A stretch of 64,000 nucleotides of DNA from Oribacterium sp. NK2B42 (GTDB lineage: Bacteria > Bacillota > Clostridia > Lachnospirales > Lachnospiraceae), in assembly GCF_000424445.1 (NCBI RefSeq), contig NZ_AUJX01000003.1, positions 62,001-126,000 on the forward strand, in the 5' to 3' direction. Position 1 is the stretch's first letter; every line of letters begins with the position of its first letter. The notes beneath the pieces are model-generated. The model was given only the letters and a program-made list of their open reading frames with translations, did no database searches and was not told the DNA's origin. A program made the position numbers and the translations under genes. Below, one piece after another: positions 8,866 to 17,394 of this stretch.

Positions 8866-11517
8866 ATGCATAAAGAAAATATTAACAAGACAGTACTTAT
8901 GGATGAAGGATGTTATGGCTGTGGAGCATGTGGCAATATATGTCCTGTAGATGCAATAGTCATGGGTTACGATGACGATGGCTATTTGACTCCTGTAGTT
9001 GATAATGCTAAATGCATTGAATGTGGTAAGTGTAGGCAAATATGCCCTCATATAAACAATGTACCGATTACAACACATTTTCAATATGACGAGAGTGTTT
9101 GTTTTGCAGCATGGGCACCCATGGAAGTACGAATGAAGTGTTCATCAGGAGGAGCAGCTCCTATATTTTCTAATTCTGTGATAGAAAATGGTGGGATAGT
9201 ATATGGTGCAGTTTGGAATGATGATTTCTCGTGTAGCATTACAGGTGCTTCGCTGTTACCAGAAACAGTAGAACATCGCTATTCTAAATACTTGCAAAGT
9301 AATACAGAGTTAACATTTCGTGAAGTTAAGAGACAGTTAGAAACAGGAAGACAAGTGGTTTATTTTGGTATGCCTTGTCAAATTGCGGGTTTGAATAGTT
9401 TTCTAGGAGAATTGCACGATGTAGATAATTTGATTACAGTTGATCTTATTTGCTCTCATGCGCCATCTGCGTTCTATTTTAAAAGATACATTTCTGAAAA
9501 CTATCCAGCTTTAAAAAAAGTTATATTTAGACCCAAAAGGGATTTGGGATGGACATGTGATGGACATGCGATGTATATGTCTGATGGAGAAAGATTTTTA
9601 TGTACACAATCTTCTGATCCGTATCAGGCTGCATACCATGGTTTTATAATGCGGAGACAGCTTTGTGAGGACTGCCCGTTTGCATATTTTCCAAGGCAAG
9701 GAGATATAACCATTGGAGATTTTTGGGGTATTGGATATGAGGATTCTTCATGGGATGATCACAATGGTACAAGTTTAATAATCGCAAACTCCCATAAAGG
9801 ACTTGATTTTGTAGGAAAGATCAAAGAAAGGTTTGAAAGAATTGAAGAAGTTCCAATTCAATGGTCGAGAAATAAAGGAAACAGAATTGGCAATGATTGC
9901 CGGAAAGGACACAAAAATGCTAGATACTTCACAAGATTATTAAAGAAAAAATCTTTTAGTAATGCAGTATATGATGCGCTGCAAGATAAGCATGATATAG
10001 GTCTTATTTGTTATTCGAATCGTAATTATGGAAATAATTTAACAAATTATGCGTTGTATCGGTATTTAAATGATGTTGGATATTCTGTTCTGGTGATTAA
10101 TACGCCAAAGGATTCTTTTTTTAATCAGGATATATATTTTGGTGATGGGTTCATTGAAAACCCATACTATAAGGAAGACCTGGCTGAGCGAATGTGTAAC
10201 GCGGAATATGTTGAGTACAATAATCATTGTAATATCTTCTGTGTAGGATCTGATCAATTGTTCCGTGAAAATTTTGTTGAAGGAATGGATTTTGTATCTT
10301 TACTAAAATTTGTTTATTCCTATAAGTTTAAATTTTCATATGGAACTAGTTTTGGTAATGCAAAATATGCCAAATGTGATTCGCTGAAAAAAAAGATAGC
10401 ACATTTATTATCAAGATTTCAAGCGGTTTCAGTGAGAGAACAAGCCGGCGTAGATATTATGCGCAAAGAATTTGGAGTTAATAAACCTATACATGTAGTT
10501 GATCCCGTATTTCTCATTGATCCTATAGTGTTTCATAACATGGCAGATATTGGAAAGGAACATTGTATAGGGACTGATAAATATGTTGGGGCATATTTCT
10601 TGGACCCTAATGATATCAAAGAGAAGATATTAAAAAAAGTCTTAGATGAAAACGGATTAGAGGATAGAGTTATTCTTGATCGAGAGACATATGCATACAA
10701 AGACTATGTTGGAAAAATGCATGTTGTGGATGATCCTAAAGTGGAAGAATGGTTGGCGCTGATACGCGATTCACATTTGTTTCTGACTGACTCATTTCAT
10801 GGAGTTTGCTTTGCAATAATCTTTCAAAAAGATTTCTATGTCTTATTTGAGAGAAATAATTGGCGTGGAATAGAAAGAATAGCAGAATTCCTTGATGAAT
10901 TAGGATTATCTAACAGATTGATAGTTTTGGATGATAGCTCGACTCTTACATATACCAGCATTAATTATAGGGAAGTTAAAGAGCATTTAGAAAAAAAAGT
11001 AGCTGAAAGTAAGGAATGGCTAAATGGAATTCTGGAAACATCGAGAAGTTATAAGGGGACATCTGATGATTATGATATTTTGTTTGATGACTATTCAGAT
11101 AACAAAAAGCAAAATACAGAATTAAGGGATCAATTGTACAGACTAAAAGCGGATCTATATCTGATGAGGAATTATAGAAATAATATACAAGGGGAAATAG
11201 TGCCTACAATGAAAAGTAAAATCATAGCTTTCGGGATAGGAAACTGTCTTAAACGAAATATTGAAACTGTCTTAAAGACTTGCAATATATCATATTTAGC
11301 GGATAACAATCCGGAAAAATGGGGTAAAAAGTATTATGGTATCAAATGCATATCACCATCGCAAATAGCAGGATTTGGAGATGCATTTGTACTTATATGT
11401 ATTGATGATGTTGGAACGGCATTTAGTATTGTTAGACAACTTAACAGTATGGGAGTTTATGCGGTAGATCATATTAGTAATTATTTGAGCGAAGTAACAA
11501 TTGGGTATAACTGCTAA
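8866..11517 (+). CDS. Ferredoxin/FrhB-polysaccharide pyruvyltransferase-Rossmann fusion, 883 aa
   Basis: Three units are joined. Residues 1-65 hold two [4Fe-4S] motifs (C16, C19, C22, C26 and C50, C53, C56, C60). They are followed by a coenzyme F420 hydrogenase/dehydrogenase beta-type domain to about 370, with CSSGGAAP, GMPCQIAGL and DITIGDFWGIG. Residues 380-700 form a polysaccharide pyruvyltransferase-like domain (LICYSNRNYGNNLTNYALYRYL, then VGSDQLFRENF and LTDSFHGVCFAIIF). The last 90 residues repeat the small Rossmann-like module (IIAFGIGNCLKRNIETVL, LADNNPEKWGKKYYGIKCIS). FrhB-like and pyruvyltransferase genes are often neighbours in capsule loci; here they form one chain. A redox-coupled modification of a surface glycan is likely. 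Confidence 0.85.
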   Translation: MHKENINKTVLMDEGCYGCGACGNICPVDAIVMGYDDDGYLTPVVDNAKCIECGKCRQICPHINNVPITTHFQYDESVCFAAWAPMEVRMKCSSGGAAPIFSNSVIENGGIVYGAVWNDDFSCSITGASLLPETVEHRYSKYLQSNTELTFREVKRQLETGRQVVYFGMPCQIAGLNSFLGELHDVDNLITVDLICSHAPSAFYFKRYISENYPALKKVIFRPKRDLGWTCDGHAMYMSDGERFLCTQSSDPYQAAYHGFIMRRQLCEDCPFAYFPRQGDITIGDFWGIGYEDSSWDDHNGTSLIIANSHKGLDFVGKIKERFERIEEVPIQWSRNKGNRIGNDCRKGHKNARYFTRLLKKKSFSNAVYDALQDKHDIGLICYSNRNYGNNLTNYALYRYLNDVGYSVLVINTPKDSFFNQDIYFGDGFIENPYYKEDLAERMCNAEYVEYNNHCNIFCVGSDQLFRENFVEGMDFVSLLKFVYSYKFKFSYGTSFGNAKYAKCDSLKKKIAHLLSRFQAVSVREQAGVDIMRKEFGVNKPIHVVDPVFLIDPIVFHNMADIGKEHCIGTDKYVGAYFLDPNDIKEKILKKVLDENGLEDRVILDRETYAYKDYVGKMHVVDDPKVEEWLALIRDSHLFLTDSFHGVCFAIIFQKDFYVLFERNNWRGIERIAEFLDELGLSNRLIVLDDSSTLTYTSINYREVKEHLEKKVAESKEWLNGILETSRSYKGTSDDYDILFDDYSDNKKQNTELRDQLYRLKADLYLMRNYRNNIQGEIVPTMKSKIIAFGIGNCLKRNIETVLKTCNISYLADNNPEKWGKKYYGIKCISPSQIAGFGDAFVLICIDDVGTAFSIVRQLNSMGVYAVDHISNYLSEVTIGYNC

Positions 11518-11546
11518 ACGTTCACTTGTAAAGATACAGTATATGA

Positions 11547-11777
11547 GGGGAAATAAGCGGATGCTATTTCCTGATAACGGCACCGGTATTTAATAAATAC
11601 TTTGAACATGAATACTTTATTACGAATCAGGTTGTAATTGACTTGTACGATGACAATTTTACAACAGAGAAACTACTCCGGCAATTAAGATCACCGATGA
11701 ATAGCTGTAAATACCGTCATCTTCCAATTTATGAAAAGTGGAAGAGAATTGGTAAAACATCAGTTTTGTCAGACTGA
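11547..11777 (+). pseudogene. Remnant of a radical SAM/SPASM protein C-terminus
   Basis: A 76-codon open frame without a plausible start ends at TGA 11775. It contains CYFLITAPVFNKYFEHEY, IDLYDDNFTTEKLLRQL and SCKYRHLPIYEKWKR. The layout matches the tail of the radical SAM protein at 5679, where MCPVQ is followed by LDIYEVNDW and CRFCDQKNWK. The second Cys of the expected C-x-x-C is Arg here. The radical SAM core is missing, so this is probably a truncated relative left between two operon genes. Confidence 0.6.
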
Positions 11778-11796
11778 ATAGTTGGGGAGAATAATG

Positions 11797-12156
11797 ATGA
11801 ATAACATTAAAATACGAGAAAGACTTAATACATCAATTACCTCAGGCAATAAAGTAATAATTCTAGATTATGATAGTTTGGATATTATACACCTTCTATG
11901 CAAAGTATTAGTCTCAAAGAATATTTCTAATGTGGAGATCTGGCAGTCAATAGAAGAGAAACCTAATAGCGAACTATCAAAATTCATTTCAAGAGAGATC
12001 GTTAATAAAGCCATATATATATACCGTATGTATGATTTTTCTGACAAAGTATTTGTTATTTCGGATTCAGATCAGTACGGAACTATGTTCAATTACGTGA
12101 AAACTGGAATTCTGACTAAACAGGAAATGATTGATGCTCTGTTATACAAAATCTGA
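11797..12156 (+). CDS. Hypothetical protein, 119 aa
   Basis: ATG 11797 follows GGGGAGA (11784-11790) by 6 nt; ATG 11794 is also possible. I do not recognise the family. The sequence contains VIILDYDSLDIIHLLCKVL and a regular pattern of charged and aliphatic residues ending in a helix with TKQEMIDALLYKI. No membrane segment or catalytic motif is visible. It lies 20 bp before the second GT9-like gene and is probably cotranscribed with it. Confidence 0.6.
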   Translation: MNNIKIRERLNTSITSGNKVIILDYDSLDIIHLLCKVLVSKNISNVEIWQSIEEKPNSELSKFISREIVNKAIYIYRMYDFSDKVFVISDSDQYGTMFNYVKTGILTKQEMIDALLYKI

Positions 12157-12176
12157 AGAATACAGAGGATTAGAAG

Positions 12177-13421
12177 ATGGAAAAGAGACTCTATGATGAG
12201 ATGGTAGAAAATGTCAAAAAAGTGAATTCAGAGATAAATTTGTCTGAGAAGAGGATTTTCCTCTTTGGACATTGTAATGCAACATTGGAGTTGATAGATC
12301 TTCTAGAATCTATGGATTTAATGACGAAGGGTATTCTTGATAATAGTGATGTAAAGCAGGGGCAGGAATATAAGGGAGCGGTCGTAATATATCCAAGACA
12401 GATTGGTGATCTTGCAGGAGAAGATTCAGTAGTTTTAATTACATCCCGTTTTTATGCGGCCATGCTTCAGCAACTGCGTGAACTTGGGTACGAAGGTCCG
12501 GTGCGTAAAGTAATAGACTATAACACTTATGCGGAGTATTCGCTTTCCGTTGATACTATGTCAAGGATGAAAGCAAGGGAAAGACATGGTGCAGAATTAC
12601 TTGAAGAGCTATCAAAGAAGTATAATCAACATTTTAAGGTATTCTGTCCATTCAATGCTCTTGGAGACATTTATTTTATGATCTCATATTGGCCGGCATA
12701 TGCAAAGAAGAGAAGTCTTGAGCGGGTTGTTTTCTGCGTTCCGAATCCAGTGTTGGCGGATGTAATCCATATGTTCGGAGATTATCCTGTCGAAACATAT
12801 GAACAAAAGGAACTGGATGCGATGATTCAGTCTGTAATTTATACGCAGGATGAGAATTGTTTTATTGCGCACCAGGACAGACCATATGTGGTCAATCTTT
12901 CTAAAGCACTATATATTAAGCGGATTCCTCTGGAAAAGATTTATTGCTGCGGTGTTTATGGTCTTCCTGTAGGTACAGTTCCAGATAAACCTAATTCCAA
13001 TTTGCATATATATAAGGATATCGCTTCCATTCCGGATGGCAGGGCTGTTATTCTTTCACCTTATGCAAAGTCTGTGACGGCTATTGATCCTAAGGTGTGG
13101 GAAGAAGCTGTGAATTATTATACCGGAGCAGGATATAAGTGCTACACCAATGTGATAGGAGATGAGAAACCATTGGATGGCACAGATGCGATATCTCCAT
13201 CTTTACTTGAAATAAGATCTGTAGTTGAAAGAGCGGGTACATTTGTCGGGATTAGGAGTGGACTCTGTGATATCCTGCGTGAAGCAAAAGCCAAGAAGAT
13301 AGCATTGTATCCGGATTATAACTACTGTGATACCAAGTGGAAATCTATAGAGATGTATAACATAGAAAAGTTTGACTATAACCTGTTGGCGACGGAGGCG
13401 ATCGAGTGGGCGAAGCTATAA
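12177..13421 (+). CDS. GT9-like glycosyltransferase, paralogue of the protein at 4379
   Basis: The 414-residue protein has the same architecture as its paralogue: an N-terminal Rossmann-like module (RIFLFGHCNATLELIDLL, GILDNSDVKQGQEY, VVIYPRQI), then a GT-B part with FCPFNALGDIYFMISYWP, VILSPYAKSVTAI and FVGIRSGLCDILREAKAKK. The two proteins may add successive residues to one glycan or have diverged after duplication. The HAD phosphatase gene begins inside its 3' end (16-base overlap), which indicates translational coupling. Confidence 0.75.
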   Translation: MEKRLYDEMVENVKKVNSEINLSEKRIFLFGHCNATLELIDLLESMDLMTKGILDNSDVKQGQEYKGAVVIYPRQIGDLAGEDSVVLITSRFYAAMLQQLRELGYEGPVRKVIDYNTYAEYSLSVDTMSRMKARERHGAELLEELSKKYNQHFKVFCPFNALGDIYFMISYWPAYAKKRSLERVVFCVPNPVLADVIHMFGDYPVETYEQKELDAMIQSVIYTQDENCFIAHQDRPYVVNLSKALYIKRIPLEKIYCCGVYGLPVGTVPDKPNSNLHIYKDIASIPDGRAVILSPYAKSVTAIDPKVWEEAVNYYTGAGYKCYTNVIGDEKPLDGTDAISPSLLEIRSVVERAGTFVGIRSGLCDILREAKAKKIALYPDYNYCDTKWKSIEMYNIEKFDYNLLATEAIEWAKL

Positions 13422-13777
13422 CATTATCAACATTGCCTAAGACATGGATTTTTGATCTGGATGGAACACTACTTAAGCATAATGGCTATAAAATAGATGG
13501 TCATGACACTTTGCTTGATGGTGTTAAGGAATACCTCGGCGGCATTCCTGATCATGATTATATTTTGTTATTAACTTCAAGGACAGAAGAATTCAAAGAT
13601 ATGACCATTTCTTTTCTACAAGATAATGGCATACGGTATGATCAGATTCTGTTTAACATTCCAATGGGAGAGCGGATTGTGATAAATGACAGGAAACCAT
13701 CAGGGATTGATATGGCATTTGCGGTGAATTCGGATAGGGATATGCCTGTTTTTCCTGTGATCAATAGAGAACTATAA
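13406..13777 (+). CDS. HAD-family phosphatase, small capsule-cluster type
   Basis: GTG 13406 is preceded by GGAGG (13394-13398) with 7-nt spacing. The 123-residue product has the HAD motif I FDLDGTLLKH, motif II LLTSRT and a late NDRKPSG corresponding to motif III/IV. It is short and lacks a large cap, like the phosphatases that act on phosphorylated sugars in capsule loci (for example GmhB-type steps). With the isomerase and the kinase-nucleotidyltransferase it completes a set for making an NDP-activated sugar: isomerase, kinase, phosphatase, nucleotidyltransferase. This pathway is inference. Confidence 0.8.
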   Translation: MGEAITLSTLPKTWIFDLDGTLLKHNGYKIDGHDTLLDGVKEYLGGIPDHDYILLLTSRTEEFKDMTISFLQDNGIRYDQILFNIPMGERIVINDRKPSGIDMAFAVNSDRDMPVFPVINREL

Positions 13778-13847
13778 GTTTATGGGCAGATTTCATGTGG
13801 GAACAGGATACGCAAGTTATAGCTTAAAGTGTATGAGGGATTAGGAT

Positions 13848-15158
13848 TTGGCACGAACAGGTGAAAACATATACAAAAGAAAAGACGGTCGCTACGAGGC
13901 TCGTTACATAGCAGAACGTGACGCAAACGGCAAGGCAATCTATAAGTCTGTCTACGGCTATAGCAAGGCGGAAGTACGTGAGAAGGCTGAAGCTGCGCTG
14001 GTAGAAATATATGGAGAGAAGTCACCTATAGCAGGTAAGACATTTAAACAGGTGGCGGAGGATTATCTTGCTGAAGCCAAAGGTACAATCGCTTCTACGA
14101 CTTATGACAGATATCTGGATGCACTGGAGCGAGACGTATATCCGGAGTATGCAAGCACACCTATGGTGGATGTTACGGAATCTGAAATGAATCGGTTTAT
14201 TAGGGTGGCACCAGATCTTGCAGAAAAGCGTGGCAGATTGCTGACCAACAGCGGACTGCTTGTAGTTAAAGCAGTAATGAGCAATGTCATCAATTATGCC
14301 AATGCTGCTTCGGGTATTGAGAAAGCTGAAATTGTGATGGACAGGACTGCCTATGAGGAGCTGACAACGGCAGAACTGGAGATGATCTGCCTGAAGGCGA
14401 AGCATAACCACTGTCCGGAGATGTTGGCGGCGCTTCTGTCCATTTTCTGCGGGATGCGGACAGGAGAACTGTGTGCCCTGAATAGCGATGATGTGGACGG
14501 GGTGCGGAATGAGATATATATCCATGAGACAGCTCATAGGGTTCGGAATCCGAAGAAGGATGAAAATGAGGAGAAGAAGACGGTTATTATCATCGAAGAG
14601 ATCCCAAGAAAGAAACAGATCCGAAGGGTAAGCTATCCGGCGATATTGAATGATTATATTGATGAGTTTCGGCTAAATGGCAGGCCTTTGATCCGAAACA
14701 AGGATGATGAGCAGGCGGATCCCCGGACTTTGGAAAACTGGTTGACAAGAATCATGAGCGTGTTCCGGATTGAGAATATTAATTTTGAACGTTTGCGGAA
14801 GACATATATGAATTTCAAGGCAGATGAGCAGGTACTGAACAATATCTTCCGTGGGATTCATCCTGATGCACCTTATGACGGTCATATGGATGTGAAGTGG
14901 CTGACGGATGAGTTGACCAGGGATCTGGCACCACTTCGAATGTTGGTCGGTGTCTCTGTGGAGGAGGCTGCAGAGATGCTTGGAGTATCCACCGGACTGT
15001 ACAGGCAGTTGGAAAACGGAAGCAGAGAACCGTCATGGGATCAGTATATGACTCTGCTCTTTATGTACCACTACAATATGAGAACAACGGATATCGTGAA
15101 TACACTGGGACTATATCCTGATGCTCTGAAGGAAAAGATTAAGATAGGTGATGTATAG
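13848..15158 (+). CDS. Catalytically dead recombinase fused to a C-terminal XRE-like domain
   Basis: The 436-residue protein begins at TTG 13848. Its first 50 residues (GENIYKRKDGRYEARYIAER and on) are strikingly like the arm-binding domain of the recombinase at 586. A core-binding domain and a partial catalytic domain follow: the box I Arg is kept (GMRTGELCAL), but the HSTRH box is replaced by NFERLRKT. The GH...Y segment with the nucleophilic Tyr is absent. The last 85 residues form an XRE-like helix-turn-helix domain (EEAAEMLGVSTGLYRQLENG, SWDQY, LGLYP). The protein can probably bind recombinase arm sites but cannot cut. The next gene starts directly after the stop codon. Confidence 0.85.
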   Translation: MARTGENIYKRKDGRYEARYIAERDANGKAIYKSVYGYSKAEVREKAEAALVEIYGEKSPIAGKTFKQVAEDYLAEAKGTIASTTYDRYLDALERDVYPEYASTPMVDVTESEMNRFIRVAPDLAEKRGRLLTNSGLLVVKAVMSNVINYANAASGIEKAEIVMDRTAYEELTTAELEMICLKAKHNHCPEMLAALLSIFCGMRTGELCALNSDDVDGVRNEIYIHETAHRVRNPKKDENEEKKTVIIIEEIPRKKQIRRVSYPAILNDYIDEFRLNGRPLIRNKDDEQADPRTLENWLTRIMSVFRIENINFERLRKTYMNFKADEQVLNNIFRGIHPDAPYDGHMDVKWLTDELTRDLAPLRMLVGVSVEEAAEMLGVSTGLYRQLENGSREPSWDQYMTLLFMYHYNMRTTDIVNTLGLYPDALKEKIKIGDV

Positions 15159-15503
15159 ATGACAGCAGATGCTTTAGACGGATTAAAGTCATTGGACAGA
15201 GAGGCGTTGATGGAGAAAATGGCAGAGGAACTGCCGGATATTCGGAGGCAGCTTAATGTGACACAGGAAGCTTTGGCTGAAAAGACCGGTGTAGACGTTG
15301 CAAAGATTAAGGCTGCGGAAAATGGGAAACGCAGCTTTAAGTGGAGCGAGTTTATGTCAATCCTTTTTGTGATTTGGAATAATGATATCGGAAAGGGAAT
15401 ACTGGACAGCAAAGGGCTGTTTCCGGATGAATTGAAAAAAGCTCTGTCCGTGAACCGGAATGCACATGCTCCAATGACCGAGAGTATGAAGTATGGTTTT
15501 TGA
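15159..15503 (+). CDS. Small XRE-like protein, type B
   Basis: The 114-residue protein starts at ATG 15159, immediately after the TAG of the preceding fusion, so translation is probably coupled. The core is an XRE-like helix-turn-helix (TQEALAEKTGVDVAKIKAAE) followed by KWSEFMSILFVIW and GLFPDELKKALSVNRNAHAPM. It closely resembles the protein encoded at 17006 in length and in the KWSE-SILFV and NRN segments. It may dimerise with the XRE-like domain of the upstream fusion. That partnership is inferred from gene coupling and the repeated arrangement. Confidence 0.8.
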   Translation: MTADALDGLKSLDREALMEKMAEELPDIRRQLNVTQEALAEKTGVDVAKIKAAENGKRSFKWSEFMSILFVIWNNDIGKGILDSKGLFPDELKKALSVNRNAHAPMTESMKYGF

Positions 15504-15591
15504 TGACCTTGGCGCGGACTGGGTTCTGTGTCGTTTTTCTCGGGATGATGGGGTAGCTACTAACTACGATGTCAGGCGGTTAATGGAATGA

Positions 15592-17013
15592 ATGAGTATG
15601 TATAGGACACCAAAAGTATCAGTAATAATAGCCACACATAATAATGTGAAGACTATCGGAAATTGTATAGACAGTCTCTTTAGCCGGACATTTACAGATA
15701 TAGAGGCTATTGTAGTGGATGTGAATTCCACGGACGGCACAAAGGATCTTCTTATGGAAATGGCAGCAGAAGATGATCACATTATATTTCTTGCAGACAG
15801 TATGGGGAGCATCGGTCACGCAAAGAATATTGGAATGGATCATGCCCGTGCACCATACATTATATTTGCTGACCCGGAAGGATATTTTCGCCAGAATGCT
15901 ATAGAGTTTTTATGCATTCATCTTGACGAAGCACCTCATGCAGATATGTTTACATGTGCGACAAACTGTTTTGGTACGGATTCTTATGGAAGAACAGCGG
16001 AAGACAGAGGAAAGACAATCGGAGAGGCAAATGTCAGGGATAGCAGAAAACAGGAAATGGACAGCCGGCTTTTTAGAAGCTGGATGTTTGACAACATAAC
16101 AATCTACAGATCTTCATATCTGAGAGATACAGGGATACGTTTTTATGAGAGACCAGGATATGGAAGTCAGGATAGTGCGTTTCGCTTTCTTTCAATGGCG
16201 ATAGGTATTCCGTCTATATCAGTGGATGCCATATTCAATAAAGAGGTGGATATTCCTACAGAGCGTATTGCGGATCCCAGAGTAGTTACAGATGTACGCG
16301 ATGAATTCAGATTTTTAAAAGAAAAGCTGCAGGAGGATCAAAAACTCTGGTGGAGAATGAGGCTAATATATTGGCAGGCATATTATGACAGGACTATGCA
16401 GCTTTATGAGCTTATATCTGATGATATCAGACCAAGCCTTTCCAATAAGATACGAAATGATATAGAGGAAGCTATCAATAAAAAAGAATATAGCATGGAT
16501 CATTTCGATATCAGCGTGAGAGATGAGATGGAACTGCTCATGAAATCTACAGAAGAGTTTGACAGGTATCAAGCTGAAAAGATTGCAAGGCGTGAAAGTG
16601 CGAGAGATGCAGAAATCGGCAGGGATAATCGGTTAACGGAAATAATAAGTTCGGAGGAAGAGGACGAGATCGAGCGATTATCCAGGGAGAGTGCAAAAAA
16701 GAGCAGAGAACGGATAAAGAAAAACCGACTGGATCGTATTTGGCTGATGGATGAGATGGCAAGAGATATGGCTTCGCTGCGAATGCTCATGAGAGTTTCG
16801 GCAGAGGAGATGGGAAATATTATCGGAATCTCAGGAAATGCATATAAGAGTATTGAGGCAGGAAAGCGTGAACTTAGTTGGGATCAGTATCTGGCACTTT
16901 TGTTTGTGTTCCTCTATAACGAGAGAACTGCGCCAGTGGTAGATGTGCTAGGTCTTTACCCAGAACAATTAGAAGAGAGAATTAAGAAAGGTATCAATAT
17001 TAACTATGGCTGA
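15592..17013 (+). CDS. Family 2 glycosyltransferase fused to a C-terminal XRE-like domain
   Basis: This 473-residue protein starts at ATG 15592 or 15598. Residues 1-220 are a GT-A family 2 glycosyltransferase (VSVIIATHNNVKTIGNCIDSL, VDVNSTDGT, GHAKNIGMDHARAPYIIFAD). The usual DxD-type site is DPE. A charged helical linker rich in Arg and Glu spans roughly 310-390. The last 85 residues form an XRE-like domain (AEEMGNIIGISGNAYKSIEAG, SWDQY, LGLYP) matching the one at the end of the recombinase fusion at 13848. A cytoplasmic glycosyltransferase carrying a DNA-binding type domain is unusual. The following gene begins 8 bases before its stop. Confidence 0.85.
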   Translation: MSMYRTPKVSVIIATHNNVKTIGNCIDSLFSRTFTDIEAIVVDVNSTDGTKDLLMEMAAEDDHIIFLADSMGSIGHAKNIGMDHARAPYIIFADPEGYFRQNAIEFLCIHLDEAPHADMFTCATNCFGTDSYGRTAEDRGKTIGEANVRDSRKQEMDSRLFRSWMFDNITIYRSSYLRDTGIRFYERPGYGSQDSAFRFLSMAIGIPSISVDAIFNKEVDIPTERIADPRVVTDVRDEFRFLKEKLQEDQKLWWRMRLIYWQAYYDRTMQLYELISDDIRPSLSNKIRNDIEEAINKKEYSMDHFDISVRDEMELLMKSTEEFDRYQAEKIARRESARDAEIGRDNRLTEIISSEEEDEIERLSRESAKKSRERIKKNRLDRIWLMDEMARDMASLRMLMRVSAEEMGNIIGISGNAYKSIEAGKRELSWDQYLALLFVFLYNERTAPVVDVLGLYPEQLEERIKKGININYG

Positions 17014-17338
17014 TGCAATAATGGAGGAATTGAATAAGTTAGACCGCGATACGCTTATGGGCCAGCTTGCTTTGGATCTTCCATGGATCAGTGGAGAGAT
17101 GGGGTACAAAATCGGAATTATTGCAGAAAGGTCAGGCTTGGACTATGATCGTTTGAAGCTGATAGTTGCCGGTAATCGCAAGATGAAATGGAGTGAGTAT
17201 CTGAGTATTCTTTTTGTCCTTTGGGAGGATGAAAAAGGACGGGAGTTTGTCGAAAAAAGAGGCTATTTCCCTGATGCACTGAAAAACGCAATGGCTATCA
17301 ATCGCAATGATCACGGACAGATGAATGAAAATATATGA
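17006..17338 (+). CDS. Small XRE-like protein, type B (second copy)
   Basis: ATG 17006 lies inside the end of the glycosyltransferase-XRE gene, so translation is coupled. The 110-residue product has the same plan as the protein at 15159: a start with LNKLDRDTLM (compare LKSLDREALM), a helix-turn-helix region around AERSGLDYDRLKLIVAG, KWSEYLSILFVLW and YFPDALKNAMAINRNDHGQM. It completes the second copy of the two-gene unit. Confidence 0.8.
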   Translation: MADAIMEELNKLDRDTLMGQLALDLPWISGEMGYKIGIIAERSGLDYDRLKLIVAGNRKMKWSEYLSILFVLWEDEKGREFVEKRGYFPDALKNAMAINRNDHGQMNENI

Positions 17339-17345
17339 TGTAAAA

Positions 17346-17383
17346 TGGCATTGCTGATAGAAAGACTTTGATCAACAATGCCA
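17346..17383. terminator. Possible bidirectional terminator between convergent genes
   Basis: TGGCATTG (17346-17353) and CAATGCCA (17376-17383) form an 8-bp stem with a 22-nt loop between the convergent XRE and mobA genes. There is no good T-tract on the plus strand, so terminator function is uncertain. Confidence 0.4.
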
Positions 17384-17394
17384 CGGTGCTTTCA

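Noticed and set aside
13778-13847. Second inverted repeat like that at 320-403 before the dead recombinase
   Set aside because: I searched the 70-bp spacer by eye and found no copy of the repeat arms.
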